Shown: positions 9,256 to 20,165, numbered from the stretch's first letter. The stretch is DNA of 64,000 bases from Candidimonas nitroreducens (GCF_002209565.1 NZ_NJIH01000011.1:186001-250000), one strand, 5' to 3'. Notes: generated from the letters alone by a model not told the origin. Numbers and translations are program-made.

Positions 9256-10131
9256 ATGAAAATTGAAGTTCATAAGTATGGACGGCCTCTTGGGCATGAG
9301 ATATTGGGCGTCGACCTCAGCACCGGCATAGACGAGACAGATCTCAACCAGATCAAGGCTGTTTTTCATGAATGTGGTGTCGTGGTGCTGCGAGGCCAGC
9401 ATCTGACGCCAGACGAGCAGGTCTCATTCAGTAAGCGGCTTGGCGATCTAACGCATTACATGATCAACGATTACCTTTTACCGGGATATCCAGAGATATT
9501 CGTCGTTTCCAATATTATTGAGAACGGCAAGCCGATCGGATTGGAAGATGCAGGCAGTACTTGGCACAGTGACATGTGCTTCAGTGAGAACCCGCCTTAC
9601 GGTTCACTACTCTATGCGTTGGAGGTGCCAACCAAAAATGGGAAGGTGTATGGCGATACTTTATTTGGCAGCACACAGGCTGCCTACGATGCATTGCCGC
9701 AGTCAATGAAGCATCGCTTGGAAGGATTGAAGGTGGTGAACAGCTATGGTCGCTATATTGCCGGCAAGAAGGTAGCGAAGGTGCAAACCACGGGGGAGAA
9801 GAGTGCTGTGTTGAGGTTTGATATGCCCCCCGACATCGCGCAACCCCTCGTTCGGCGTCATCCCATCACTGGCCGCTGCTGTTTATATTTGAGCCAGGGA
9901 CTGTCTCATGAGATCGAGGGTTTGCCGGAGACGGAAAGTAAGGCATTGATTGCCGAACTTCTGGAGCACATGACCAGGCCCGAATTCACATATCGCCACA
10001 GCTGGCGTGTTGGCGATCTAGTTCTTTGGGACAATTGTTCCGCAATTCATCGCGCTACAGTGGATTATGCTTTGCCGCTGCGTCGCCTAATGTATCGAAC
10101 CACGCTCGCAGGACTGGGGAGGCCTCAATGA
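9256..10131 (+). CDS. TauD/TfdA-family Fe(II)/2-oxoglutarate-dependent dioxygenase
   Basis: A 291-residue non-heme iron oxygenase. The facial triad is H104-x-D106 in STWHSDMCF and distal H265 in NCSAIHRAT; arginines in LPLRRLMYR (276-277) are placed to bind the 2-oxoglutarate carboxylate. Family members hydroxylate taurine, sulfonates, aryloxyacetates, carnitine precursors and others, often cleaving a C-S, C-O or C-N bond by making an unstable hemiacetal-type product. In this operon it could start degradation of an ether, amine or sulfonate and yield an aldehyde for the aldehyde dehydrogenase, but the substrate is unknown. Its stop overlaps the next start (ATGA). Confidence 0.9.
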   Translation: MKIEVHKYGRPLGHEILGVDLSTGIDETDLNQIKAVFHECGVVVLRGQHLTPDEQVSFSKRLGDLTHYMINDYLLPGYPEIFVVSNIIENGKPIGLEDAGSTWHSDMCFSENPPYGSLLYALEVPTKNGKVYGDTLFGSTQAAYDALPQSMKHRLEGLKVVNSYGRYIAGKKVAKVQTTGEKSAVLRFDMPPDIAQPLVRRHPITGRCCLYLSQGLSHEIEGLPETESKALIAELLEHMTRPEFTYRHSWRVGDLVLWDNCSAIHRATVDYALPLRRLMYRTTLAGLGRPQ

Positions 10132-10865
10132 ACGATGATGCACAGCATATCCGCAAGGATCTCGCCGCATGCTATCGCCTGGTCGCCCACTATGGTATGA
10201 CCGACGTGATCTACAACCACATTACAGCCAAACTGCCGGGCCCCGAGCCGTTATTTCTTATCAATGGATTTGGATTGCACTACGATGAAGTGTGCGCGTC
10301 AAACCTCTACACCGTCAACCTGGCAGGTGATATCGTCAATCAGCCAGCAAGTATGACTTACGGCATTTCGCGTGCGGGCTACGTTATCCATGGTGCCATC
10401 CATGCTGCCCGGGAAGATGTGAAATGCATCATCCATACCCATACACGGGCGGGCTTGGCCATTTCGGCCATGAAAGAAGGTCTCATGCCGTTGACACAGA
10501 CGGCCATGCGGTTTCATGGGCGTATCGCCTATCATGATTACGAAGGCCCGGCTGTGGATGCTGGCGAGCAACGCAGATTGGTTGCCGATCTCGGGCCACA
10601 TAACGTCATGGTGTTGCGCAACCATGGGCTGCTGACATGCGGCAGCAGCATTGCGGAGGCGTTCAACCTGATGTGCTGGCTTGAGAGCGCTTGCCAAGCT
10701 CAGGTCAGCATTCTGTCCATGGGCAGGGAACTAACATTTCCTCCCATGGACGTTGTTGAGAAAACAGCTCATCTGTATGACCCTTCGGTACGTCATTTTG
10801 GATACTTAGAGTGGGCCGCGTTGCTTCGGATGCTAGATCGGACTGATCCGTCATATCAAGATTGA
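10128..10865 (+). CDS. Class II aldolase/adducin-family protein
   Basis: A 245-residue class II aldolase-domain protein. ATG at 10128 overlaps the dioxygenase stop as ATGA and has GGGGAGG at 10116-10122; a longer in-frame extension reading into the dioxygenase gene is not credible. Zinc-site histidines are H103 and H105 in IIHTHT and H166 in RNHGLL. Family members are zinc-dependent aldolases such as fuculose-phosphate aldolase, 3-oxo-tetronate 4-phosphate decarboxylases and 3-hydroxy-acid decarboxylases. As last gene of the operon it may cleave or decarboxylate a hydroxy/keto acid made upstream. Substrate unknown. Confidence 0.88.
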   Translation: MNDDAQHIRKDLAACYRLVAHYGMTDVIYNHITAKLPGPEPLFLINGFGLHYDEVCASNLYTVNLAGDIVNQPASMTYGISRAGYVIHGAIHAAREDVKCIIHTHTRAGLAISAMKEGLMPLTQTAMRFHGRIAYHDYEGPAVDAGEQRRLVADLGPHNVMVLRNHGLLTCGSSIAEAFNLMCWLESACQAQVSILSMGRELTFPPMDVVEKTAHLYDPSVRHFGYLEWAALLRMLDRTDPSYQD

Positions 10866-11074
10866 CATTTTGGAAGTCACGCAGCTGGCACGGCAGGCAC
10901 GTTCCCGGCCCCGACTGTCAGGAACAATGGTCGAGTGCATGGAAGTGCATGGACGGTATTGGGACAAGCCTGATATGAGCTAGTCGCTGCGAGAATGGCA
11001 GCTTCACTTTGTCTCGCTATTTATATCGCCTGCAGCTGTTGCTATGTTGGTTGGCCTATATATGACGGAGACCG
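10866..11074. other. Intergenic boundary between the lower-GC island and the pob block
   Basis: Base composition changes sharply here from the AT-richer island to the GC-rich pobA gene. It contains a short tandem duplication (gtgcatggaa/gtgcatggac) and a 6-bp-stem hairpin tgacgg-aga-ccgtca at 11063-11077 overlapping the pobA stop. No gene, integrase remnant or att-like duplication was recognised. Confidence 0.5.
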
Positions 11075-12430
<1,356 letters not shown>

Positions 12431-12480
12431 CTATTCATGGATCCACTGCTCTTGCCATATATCCTTTCGTACCCCATGCC

Positions 12481-13368
12481 ATGCGCAAGATAGACGTTCC
12501 CACCTACGAGTTATATGGCGAACACCGCCTCTGGCAGACGCCCGACCTGGTGCATTGCGAATCCATTGCCGACCGCAGCCGCTTGCACGATTGGCGGATC
12601 CGCCCGCATCGCCATCACGGCCTGCTGCAGTGGCTGTACCTGCGGCGCGGCCGGGCGCGGGTGGTGCTGGACGACTTGCGCCTCGAGATTTCCGGCGGCC
12701 GTGTGGTGGTGGCGCCCCAGTTGTGCGTGCACGGCTATGAGTTCTCGGCCGAGGCCCAGGGCAGTGTGGTGACCATGGCCTATCCGCTGATAGAACGGCT
12801 GAGCCGTGACGCCGACCAGACGTGGTCGGCGCTGGCCGCCCCGGGCGTATACAAGATGGGGCGTTCGGCCGACGATGCCCATGCCGCCATGGCCTTCGCC
12901 GCGGTGGCGCGCGAATACCCAGGCCGCGCCGCGCACCGCAGCCTGCTGCTCGAGGCCGCGCTTACCTCCATCTTGGTGTGGCTAGAACGCCATGCGGCGC
13001 GCAGCGTCGCCGAGCGCGGTGCGCAATCCAGCGGCCAGCGGCATTTCCGCCGCTACCGCCAATTGGTCGACGAGCATTATGCGGATCACTGGCCCATAGA
13101 GCGCTATGCCGCGCAGCTGGGCATCACCGCCGCGCACCTGAACGCGCTGTGCCGGCAGTGGGCCGAGCGCTCTGCGCTCGATCTGGTGCACGAACGTATC
13201 GTGCTCGAAGCCCGGCGCAGCCTCGTCTATACGTCTATGACGGTAAGCGTGGTGTCTTATTCGCTGGGCTTTGCCGATCCCGCTTATTTCACCCGCTTCT
13301 TCAAGCGCCGGGTGGGGGTGTCGCCGCGCGAGTTCCGGCTGCGCGGGCCGGGGCGCGCGTCAGCATAA
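12481..13368 (+). CDS. pobR: AraC-family regulator, PobR-like activator of pobA
   Basis: A 295-residue AraC/XylS protein. Residues 30-110 form a cupin-like sensor domain with HDWRIRPHRHHGLLQW, and the C-terminal 100 residues carry two helix-turn-helices (WPIERYAAQLGITAAHLNALCRQW; then VSVVSYSLGFADPAYFTRFFKRRVGVSPREFR). AraC-type PobR proteins sense 4-hydroxybenzoate and activate pobA. Divergent placement beside pobA supports this role. The following transporter genes start 118 bp downstream in the same direction and could be co-regulated. Confidence 0.88.
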   Translation: MRKIDVPTYELYGEHRLWQTPDLVHCESIADRSRLHDWRIRPHRHHGLLQWLYLRRGRARVVLDDLRLEISGGRVVVAPQLCVHGYEFSAEAQGSVVTMAYPLIERLSRDADQTWSALAAPGVYKMGRSADDAHAAMAFAAVAREYPGRAAHRSLLLEAALTSILVWLERHAARSVAERGAQSSGQRHFRRYRQLVDEHYADHWPIERYAAQLGITAAHLNALCRQWAERSALDLVHERIVLEARRSLVYTSMTVSVVSYSLGFADPAYFTRFFKRRVGVSPREFRLRGPGRASA

Positions 13369-13486
13369 TGAATTATCATCCGCAATGAATGCCGGACGGC
13401 CCCGCGCATAGGGCGCAGGCGGCTTGCGCTCCACGCGCCCCATGCGGCGCACGGCGACACGGCACAGCCTGGAAGGAGAAATCTCG

Positions 13487-14656
13487 ATGCAGATGCATAA
13501 ACTCGCAGCCGGTATTGCGCTGGCGCTGGGCGCCTGCGCCTCGGCCGGTGCGGCCGATCTGAAGGTCGGCATGGTGCTGCCCATGTCGGGGCCGTTTGCC
13601 GCCTACGGCAGGCAGATACTGGACGGGGCGCGCCTGTACATTGCCCAGCACGGCGATACGGTAGCGGGACGCAAGGTGGTGGTGCTGGTCAAGGACGACA
13701 CCGGCGTGGCACCCGAGATCAGCAAGCGCGATGCACAGGAATTCATCGTCAAGGACAAGGTCGATGTGCTCGCCGGTTTCGGGCTCACGCCCTCGGCCTT
13801 CGCGGTGGGGCCGCTGTCGGCTCAGGCCAAGGTGCCCATGGTGGTGATGAACGCGGCAACGTCGTCGGTGACCACCAAGTCGCCCTATATCGTGCGCACC
13901 TCGATGACGCTGCCGCAGGTGACGGCGCCGCTGGCCAGCTGGGCCGCCAAGCACGGTATCAAGAAGGTCTTCACGGTGGTGGCCGACTACGGCCCGGGCC
14001 ACGATGCCGAAAAGCAGTTCAAGAAGACCTTCACCGAAGCGGGCGGCCAGATCGTCGGCGGGGTGCGCACGCCGGTGAAAAACCCCGATTTCGCACCCTT
14101 CCTGCAGAAGGCCAAGGATGCCCACCCGGACGCGGTGTTCCTGTTCATCCCGGCGGGCGAGCAGGGCGTGGCATTCAGCAAAGGCTTCAAAGAACGCGGC
14201 CTCGACCAGGCCGGCATCAAGCTGATCGCCACCGGCGACCTCACCGATGAAGACGTGCTCGATGCCATGGGCGATGCGGCGCTGGGGGTGATCACCTCCT
14301 TCCATTACGCCGAGGCCCACAAGTCGCCCGAGAACCAGGCCTACGTGCAGGCCTATCATCAGGCCTACAAGGGCCACCGCGCCAACTTCATGTCGGTGGC
14401 GGGCTATGACGGCATGCACCTGATCTACGACGTGCTCAAGAAGACCGGCGGCAGCGCCGCCGGCGACAAGTTCATCGCCGCGGCCAAGGGCGATGCCTGG
14501 GTCAGCCCGCGCGGCCCGATCTCCATCGACCCGGCCACGCGCGACATTGTCCAGAACGTCTACATACGCAAAGTAGAGAAGGTCGACGGCAAGCTGCAGA
14601 ACGTCGAATTCGATCACGTGGCCGCTTTCAAGGATCCGGGCAAGCAGGGTTCCTGA
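13487..14656 (+). CDS. Liv-type ABC transporter substrate-binding protein, probably for an aromatic acid
   Basis: A 389-residue periplasmic type I binding protein. The start chosen is ATG at 13487, with GGAAGGAG at 13471-13478; an in-frame ATG at 13424 lacks such a site. A signal peptide (MHKLAAGIALALGACASAGA) precedes DLKVGMVLPMSGPFAAYG, the usual first strand and ligand loop of LivJ-like receptors. It heads a complete five-gene importer (binding protein, two permeases, two ATPases) beside pobA/pobR. Import of 4-hydroxybenzoate or a related aromatic acid is therefore likely, but the ligand is inferred from neighbours only. Confidence 0.92.
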   Translation: MQMHKLAAGIALALGACASAGAADLKVGMVLPMSGPFAAYGRQILDGARLYIAQHGDTVAGRKVVVLVKDDTGVAPEISKRDAQEFIVKDKVDVLAGFGLTPSAFAVGPLSAQAKVPMVVMNAATSSVTTKSPYIVRTSMTLPQVTAPLASWAAKHGIKKVFTVVADYGPGHDAEKQFKKTFTEAGGQIVGGVRTPVKNPDFAPFLQKAKDAHPDAVFLFIPAGEQGVAFSKGFKERGLDQAGIKLIATGDLTDEDVLDAMGDAALGVITSFHYAEAHKSPENQAYVQAYHQAYKGHRANFMSVAGYDGMHLIYDVLKKTGGSAAGDKFIAAAKGDAWVSPRGPISIDPATRDIVQNVYIRKVEKVDGKLQNVEFDHVAAFKDPGKQGS

Positions 14657-14713
14657 GCCGGGTAGGGGCCTGGACGACGCGGCGGCCGGCGCGCCGCCGC
14701 AACGGAATCTTCC

Positions 14714-15571
14714 ATGACTATATTCTTCGACGGCATCGCCTCGGGGGTGCTGCTCTTCCTGATCAGCGTCGGCCTGTCGGTGACGCTGGGGCTGATGAAC
14801 TTCATCAACCTGGCCCACGGCGCTTTCGCCATGTTCGGCGGCTACGCCTGCGTGGTGCTGCTCAACCGCTACGGCGTGCCGTTCCTGGCTGCGCTGCCGC
14901 TGGCGGCGCTGCTCTCGGCATTGCTCGGGGCCGTGCTGGAGCGTGTCCTGTACCGGCGCCTGTACCGCGCCTCCGATCTCGACCAGGTGCTGTTTTCCAT
15001 AGGGCTGGTGTTCATGTCCATGGCCGGCGCCAATTATTTCTTCGGGCCTACGCAGCAGCCCCTGGCGCTGCCTGCCTTCCTGCAGGGCCAGATACACCTG
15101 CCTGGCCTGGACGCCGGCGTCTACCGGCTGTTCCTCATCGCGGTGGGGCTGGCGATCGTGCTCCTGCTGCAATGGCTGGTGGTGCGCACCCGCTTCGGCG
15201 CGCAGCTGCGCGCTTCGGTCGACAACCAGCGCATGGCGCGCGGCGTGGGCATCGACGTCGATCGCGTGTTCAGCCTGACCTTCGCGCTGGGCTCGGGCCT
15301 GGCCGGCCTGGGCGGGGCGCTGGGGGTCGAGATGCTGGGCCTGGATCCGGGCTTCCCGGTGAAATACATTGTGTATTTCCTGATCGTGGTGGCCGTAGGC
15401 GGCAGCGGCAGCATCAAGGGTTCGCTCATCGCCGCCCTGATCCTCGGGGTCTGCGACGTGGCCGGCAAGTATTACGTGCCGCAGGCCGGCGCCTTCGTCA
15501 TTTACGCGGTCATGATCGTCATGCTGCTGCTGCGCCCGCAAGGCCTGTACGGCCGCCGGGCGGCGAAATGA
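14714..15571 (+). CDS. Liv-type ABC transporter permease (LivH-like)
   Basis: A 285-residue inner-membrane permease. Several hydrophobic helices are visible, with the LivH hallmark start FDGIASGVLLFLISVGLSVTLGLMNFINLAHGAF and a C-terminal GSIKGSLIAALILG loop that contacts the ATPase. It pairs with the LivM-like protein at 15765 to form the channel. It follows the binding-protein gene by 57 bp; the next gene is 193 bp away, across tandem repeats. Confidence 0.93.
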   Translation: MTIFFDGIASGVLLFLISVGLSVTLGLMNFINLAHGAFAMFGGYACVVLLNRYGVPFLAALPLAALLSALLGAVLERVLYRRLYRASDLDQVLFSIGLVFMSMAGANYFFGPTQQPLALPAFLQGQIHLPGLDAGVYRLFLIAVGLAIVLLLQWLVVRTRFGAQLRASVDNQRMARGVGIDVDRVFSLTFALGSGLAGLGGALGVEMLGLDPGFPVKYIVYFLIVVAVGGSGSIKGSLIAALILGVCDVAGKYYVPQAGAFVIYAVMIVMLLLRPQGLYGRRAAK

Positions 15572-15587
15572 GGCGGCTGGAACGAGC

Positions 15588-15740
15588 GCGCCCGCGCGGC
15601 CGCTCGGAGGACACGCTCCCTCTCGTGAGGATGATGTCGCGCCCGCGCGGCTGCCCGGAAGGCGTGTTCCATCCCATGGGGAGGATGTCGCGCCTGCGCG
15701 GCTGCCTGGAAGACGTGTTCCCTCCCCTGGGGAAGATGTC
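15588..15740. repeat. Three tandem copies of a 51-bp repeat between the two permease genes
   Basis: Copies lie at 15588-15638, 15639-15689 and 15690-15740, each starting gcgcc and ending atgtc, with no gap. Copies 2 and 3 are very similar; copy 1 is more diverged. The unit is 17 codons long and one plus-strand frame stays open through all copies, but no start or RBS supports translation. It sits inside an otherwise compact transporter operon. After the last copy comes AGGAGG at 15751-15756, the RBS for the next gene. Confidence 0.85.
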
Positions 15741-15764
15741 GCGTAGCGACAGGAGGATACGCAC

Positions 15765-16813
15765 GTGAGCCCCGCCGATGCCGCCGCCGATGCGCGCGAC
15801 GTTTCAGTCGAGCTGGGCCCGCTGCGCCGCGCGGCCCGCTGGACGGTCTGGGAATACCTGTTCTGGCTGCTGCCCGTGGCCGCCTATTTCGCCTTCGGCG
15901 ACAGCCTGCTTTTTCTCAGCCAGATCGCCATCACGGCCCTGTTCGCGCTGTCTCTGGATCTGATACTGGGATACGCGGGCATCGTGTCCCTGGGCCACGC
16001 CGCCTTCTTCGGGCTCGGGGCATATGCCGCCGGCCTGCTGGCCAAGTACGGCATGGGGGCGCCGCTGCTGGGGCTGGTGGCGGCCGCGGCGCTGGCCGGG
16101 TTCGCCGGCTTCGTCTCCAGCTTCCTGCTGCTGCGCGGCAACGACCTGACGCGGCTCATGGTCACGCTGGGCGTGTCGCTGATGCTGTTCGAGCTGGCCA
16201 ACAAACTCACCGACCTGACCGGCGGCGTCGACGGCCTGCAGGGCGTGGTGCTGCGCCCGCTGCTGGGGCGCTACGAGTTCGATCTGTACGGGCGCACCGG
16301 CTACATATACTGCGTAGTGGTGCTGTTCGCGCTGTTCTGGCTGGCGCGGCGCCTGGTGCACGCGCCGCTCGGCCTGGGGCTGCGCGGCGTGCGCCAGAAC
16401 ATACTGCGCATGCCGGCGCTGGGCGTGCCCGTGCATCGCCGGCTGGTGCTGATCTACACGGTGGGCGCCGTCTACGCGGGCGTGGCCGGCGCGCTGCTGA
16501 CGCAGACCAATGCCTTCGTGTCGCTGGACGTGCTCAGCTTCCAGCGCTCGGCCGAACTGCTGGTGATGCTGGTATTGGGCGGCGCGGGCAGCCTGTACGG
16601 GGCACTGATCGGCGCGACGGTATTCATGGCCGCCCACGATCTGCTGGCGGGGCTCAATCCGCAGTACTGGCAGTTCTGGCTGGGCCTGTTCCTGGTGTTG
16701 ATCGTGCTGTTCGCCCGCGACGGCATCATGGGCGGCCTGCGGCGCCTGCAAGCCGCCGTCCGCAGGGCGAGCCGCGGCAGCGGCGCAGGCGGCCCGCGCG
16801 AGGCGGACGAGCC

Positions 16814-16817
<4 letters not shown>
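15765..16817 (+). CDS. Liv-type ABC transporter permease (LivM-like)
   Basis: A 350-residue inner-membrane protein starting at GTG 15765 after AGGAGG. After a roughly 25-residue cytoplasmic N-terminus it has many hydrophobic helices, with LDLILGYAGIVSLGHAAFFGLGAYAAG typical of LivM permeases and a VLGGAGSLYGALIGA ATPase-contact loop. It forms the membrane pore with the LivH-like protein. The stop overlaps the start of the next gene as ATGA, so the ATPase gene is translationally coupled. Confidence 0.93.
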
Positions 16818-17558
<741 letters not shown>

Positions 17559-17566
<8 letters not shown>

Positions 17567-18281
17567 GCTGCTGCGCCTCGAAGGCGTCTGGGCGGGCTAC
17601 GGCAGCGCCATGGTGCTGGAAGACATCGCGCTGACATTGCGGGAAGGCGCGAGCCTGGCGCTGCTGGGCCGCAATGGCATGGGCAAGACTACCCTGCTGG
17701 CCACGCTGATGGGCGCGGCGCGGCTGCGGCGCGGCCGCATGTGGCTGCGCGGTGCGGATCTGGCGCGCGTGCCGCCGCAGCGGCGCGCGGCGGCGGGCCT
17801 GGGCTGGGTGCCCCAGGAGCGCGACATCTTCGCCTCGCTTACGGTTGAAGAGAACCTGGCCGTAGCCGCGCGGCCAGGCGCCTGGGATCTGGCCGCGGTC
17901 TATGGCCTGTTTCCGCGCTTGCGCGAACGCCGCGGCAACCTGGGCAGCCAGCTGTCGGGCGGCGAGCAGCAGATGCTGGCCATGGGCCGCGCGCTCATGC
18001 TCAACCCGCGCATTATGCTGCTGGACGAGCCGCTCGAGGGGCTCGCGCCGCTTATCGCCCAGGAACTGCTGGGCATCATCGGCGACATGGTGCGCCAGGG
18101 CGGCATGAGCGTCATATTGGTCGAGCAGCACGCGCGCCAGATTCTGCCGCTGACCGAGATGGCGCTGGTACTGGAACGCGGGCGCGTGGTCTACGACGGC
18201 AGCAGCGCCGCGCTGGCGGCCGACCCGGGCCGGCTGGATCAGTGGCTGGGCGTGGCCGCCCGAGGCGCGACAGCACCGTAG
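17559..18281 (+). CDS. Liv-type ABC transporter ATP-binding protein (LivF-like)
   Basis: A 240-residue ABC ATPase. ATG at 17559 starts within the end of the LivG-like gene; an earlier in-frame ATG at 17448 lies deep inside that gene and is not credible. Walker A is GRNGMGKTT, the signature LSGGEQQMLAMGRAL, Walker B IMLLDEPLEGLAP, and the switch histidine is in VEQHAR. It is the last gene of the importer operon (13487-18281). Confidence 0.94.
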
Positions 18282-18300
18282 TTCCATTTCCAAATCAAAC

Positions 18301-18349
18301 GTGTACTTTGGCAGCTTCGTTTCAACCGTGCACTTTGGCAGCTTCGTTT
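18301..18349. repeat. Two tandem 22-bp direct repeats (27-bp period) downstream of the importer operon
   Basis: The sequence gtgtactttggcagcttcg at 18301-18319 (repeat continues to 18322) recurs at 18328-18349 with one change. They lie in the 177-bp convergent gap between the LivF-like gene and pcaCD. A third, weaker echo (gtgtactgtctgcgcttcg) follows at 18360. No hairpin with a T-run was seen; function unknown. Confidence 0.7.
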
Positions 18350-18458
18350 GCCGTACCAGGTGTACTGTCTGCGCTTCGCTTGCGCGTTCACGATTGATTG
18401 AAAAATAGAATTACAGGCGCTGCGTGAATCGCCAGAGGGCCTCAGGCAGCGATGTGCG

Positions 18459-19730
18459 TCATTCGGCGCGCGGCCGCAGCTCGGCGAGGAATTCCTCGAC
18501 CGCGGCGGCGAAAGCCTCGGGCTGCTCGGCCACCGCCAGGTGCGAGGCCTGGGGAATGACGACCAGGCGGGCATCGGGTATGGCCTGCGCCATGGTTTCG
18601 GACATGGCCACCGGCGCACCCTGATCCAGTTCGCCGGCGATGACCAGTGTCGCGGCGCGTATGCCCGCCAGGCGCGAAGTGGTGTCGACCGTACCCACTG
18701 CATGGCAGCAGCCGATATAACCGGCCCGATCCGTGCCCACCAGCCGGCGGCGGAAGGCCGCCACCGTGCCCGTGTGCGACTGGCGGAAGCCGTCGTGGAA
18801 ATAGCGCTCCATGACGGCGTCGGCGATGGCTTCTATGCCCTGGGCGCGTACGGTGGCGATGCGCTCGCGCCAGGCGGTGCGCACCGTCTCGGGGTAGCCC
18901 GAGGTGGAATTGGCGATAACCAGGGCCGAGACCAGGTCGGGATGGCGCAGGGCGAGTTCCTGGCCCACCATGCCGCCCATGGACAGGCCGATCCAGGTCA
19001 CCGGCCCGGTTTGCAGCTCGCGCAGCAGGTTCGCCGCGTCTTCGGCCAGCTCGGCCATGGTGTAGGGCCCTTCGGGGGAGTCCGAGCCGCCGTGGCCGCG
19101 ATGATCGTAGCTGACCACGGTGTAGTCGGCGGCCAGCCGGTTGGCCAGGAAGTCCCACATGTCCAGGTCGCAGCCCAGTGCGTGGCTGAGCACGACCACG
19201 CCCCGCGAGTCGGCGCGGCGCGCTTCGCGCACGCTATAGCACAGGGCCGGGCGGGCGCGCGTCGAGCCCATGCGGCCGACCCCGGGATGGTCGGCCTGCA
19301 GCGGCGAGGCCGGGGCCAGTTCATAGCCCAGCGCCGGGCCGATCTCGCGCAGGATCTTCTGCGCCAGGGCGAAAGCGGTATTGGCCGCGGGCACGCCGGC
19401 GTAGACGCCGATCTGCATCAGCACTTCCTTGAGTTCGTCGGGCGTAAGCCCGGTCTCGCCGCCTTGCAGGCCGGCGCGCACGTGCAGTTCGAATTCTTCC
19501 CAGCGGCCCATGGCGGCGGTGATGGACAGCACGATGCAGCGCCGGGTCTGGGCCGGCAGCCCCGGCCGGCTCCAGATCTCGTGCCAGGCGAAGCGCGTGA
19601 TCATGTTCTGGAATTCGGCGGTGAAGTCGGTGGCATTGCCCAGCGACCGCTCGACCCAGGCCTCGCCCAGGATGGCGCGGCGGTTGCGCAGGCCGCGTTC
19701 AAGGTCGTGATCGATAGGGTCTAGGCTCAT
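18459..19730 (-). CDS. pcaCD: Fused 4-carboxymuconolactone decarboxylase / 3-oxoadipate enol-lactonase (PcaC-PcaD order)
   Basis: A 423-residue two-domain enzyme of the protocatechuate branch of the beta-ketoadipate pathway. Residues 1-135 match carboxymuconolactone decarboxylase (RSLGNATDFTAEFQNMITRFAWHEIWSRPGL). Residues 155-423 are an alpha/beta hydrolase of the enol-lactonase type with nucleophile S250 in GLSMGG, DHRGHGGSD before it, and H397 in QASHLAV near the end. The fusion carries out two consecutive steps from 4-carboxymuconolactone to 3-oxoadipate. The domain order, decarboxylase first, is the reverse of the Streptomyces PcaL type (lactonase first). The start is ATG at 19728-19730; upstream extension to 19928 has no support. 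Other pca genes are not in the window. Confidence 0.93.
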   Translation of the reverse strand: MSLDPIDHDLERGLRNRRAILGEAWVERSLGNATDFTAEFQNMITRFAWHEIWSRPGLPAQTRRCIVLSITAAMGRWEEFELHVRAGLQGGETGLTPDELKEVLMQIGVYAGVPAANTAFALAQKILREIGPALGYELAPASPLQADHPGVGRMGSTRARPALCYSVREARRADSRGVVVLSHALGCDLDMWDFLANRLAADYTVVSYDHRGHGGSDSPEGPYTMAELAEDAANLLRELQTGPVTWIGLSMGGMVGQELALRHPDLVSALVIANSTSGYPETVRTAWRERIATVRAQGIEAIADAVMERYFHDGFRQSHTGTVAAFRRRLVGTDRAGYIGCCHAVGTVDTTSRLAGIRAATLVIAGELDQGAPVAMSETMAQAIPDARLVVIPQASHLAVAEQPEAFAAAVEEFLAELRPRAE

Positions 19731-20165
19731 GGCGTACTCTTCGGTTTGAGGGTTGGGGTTGGCGGCATGCATGCGCCCAAAGGCGCGGGCAGTCCGCAAA
19801 TGGGATGGCAGAGCAATGAAATCGATTGTGCCATACCGTGCGCGCTCTGCAGCCGATAGCGGCGGCCGGTGTCCGCGGAGTGTTCGCATAGAGCCTCGTT
19901 GCTGCGCGGACACCTGGCATACGGCCAAGCCCGGCCTCGTGAGCGGCGCGTTTTTTCAGGGCCTTCACTGTTCGCGCATGAGAATTGCCCGCTGCATCCG
20001 TCAGATATAATTTTCGCCGTCAATACGAGTGATATATGGGCATTCAGGGGCGCTGCGATAATAATGCGCTGCGCCGCAGAGACCGATGGAGTCAGGAATA
20101 CGGCGGGCTCCTCATCACGCTTTGACCTGGCAAGTCGCAGTGTCAGTCTTCTCCTGGGCGTGCAT
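19731..20165. other. Divergent intergenic region between pcaCD and the LysR-type gene
   Basis: A 435-bp stretch without a convincing gene. It should carry the pcaCD promoter and that of the LysR-type gene. The part near 20000-20070 is AT-richer (tataattttcgccg, then gatatatgg). Open frames that cross it are extensions of the flanking genes and lack RBS support. No clear operator could be fixed. Confidence 0.5.

Noticed and set aside
10870-10984. A short plus-strand frame after the class II aldolase (TTG start)
   Set aside because: About 37 codons, no ribosome site and no recognisable protein.
13376-15541. A 721-codon minus-strand frame across the ABC binding protein and permease
   Set aside because: Gln/His-rich low-complexity translation without motifs, antisense to two clear transporter genes.
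15588-15740. CRISPR array
   Set aside because: The three units are contiguous with no unique spacers, and no cas gene is present.
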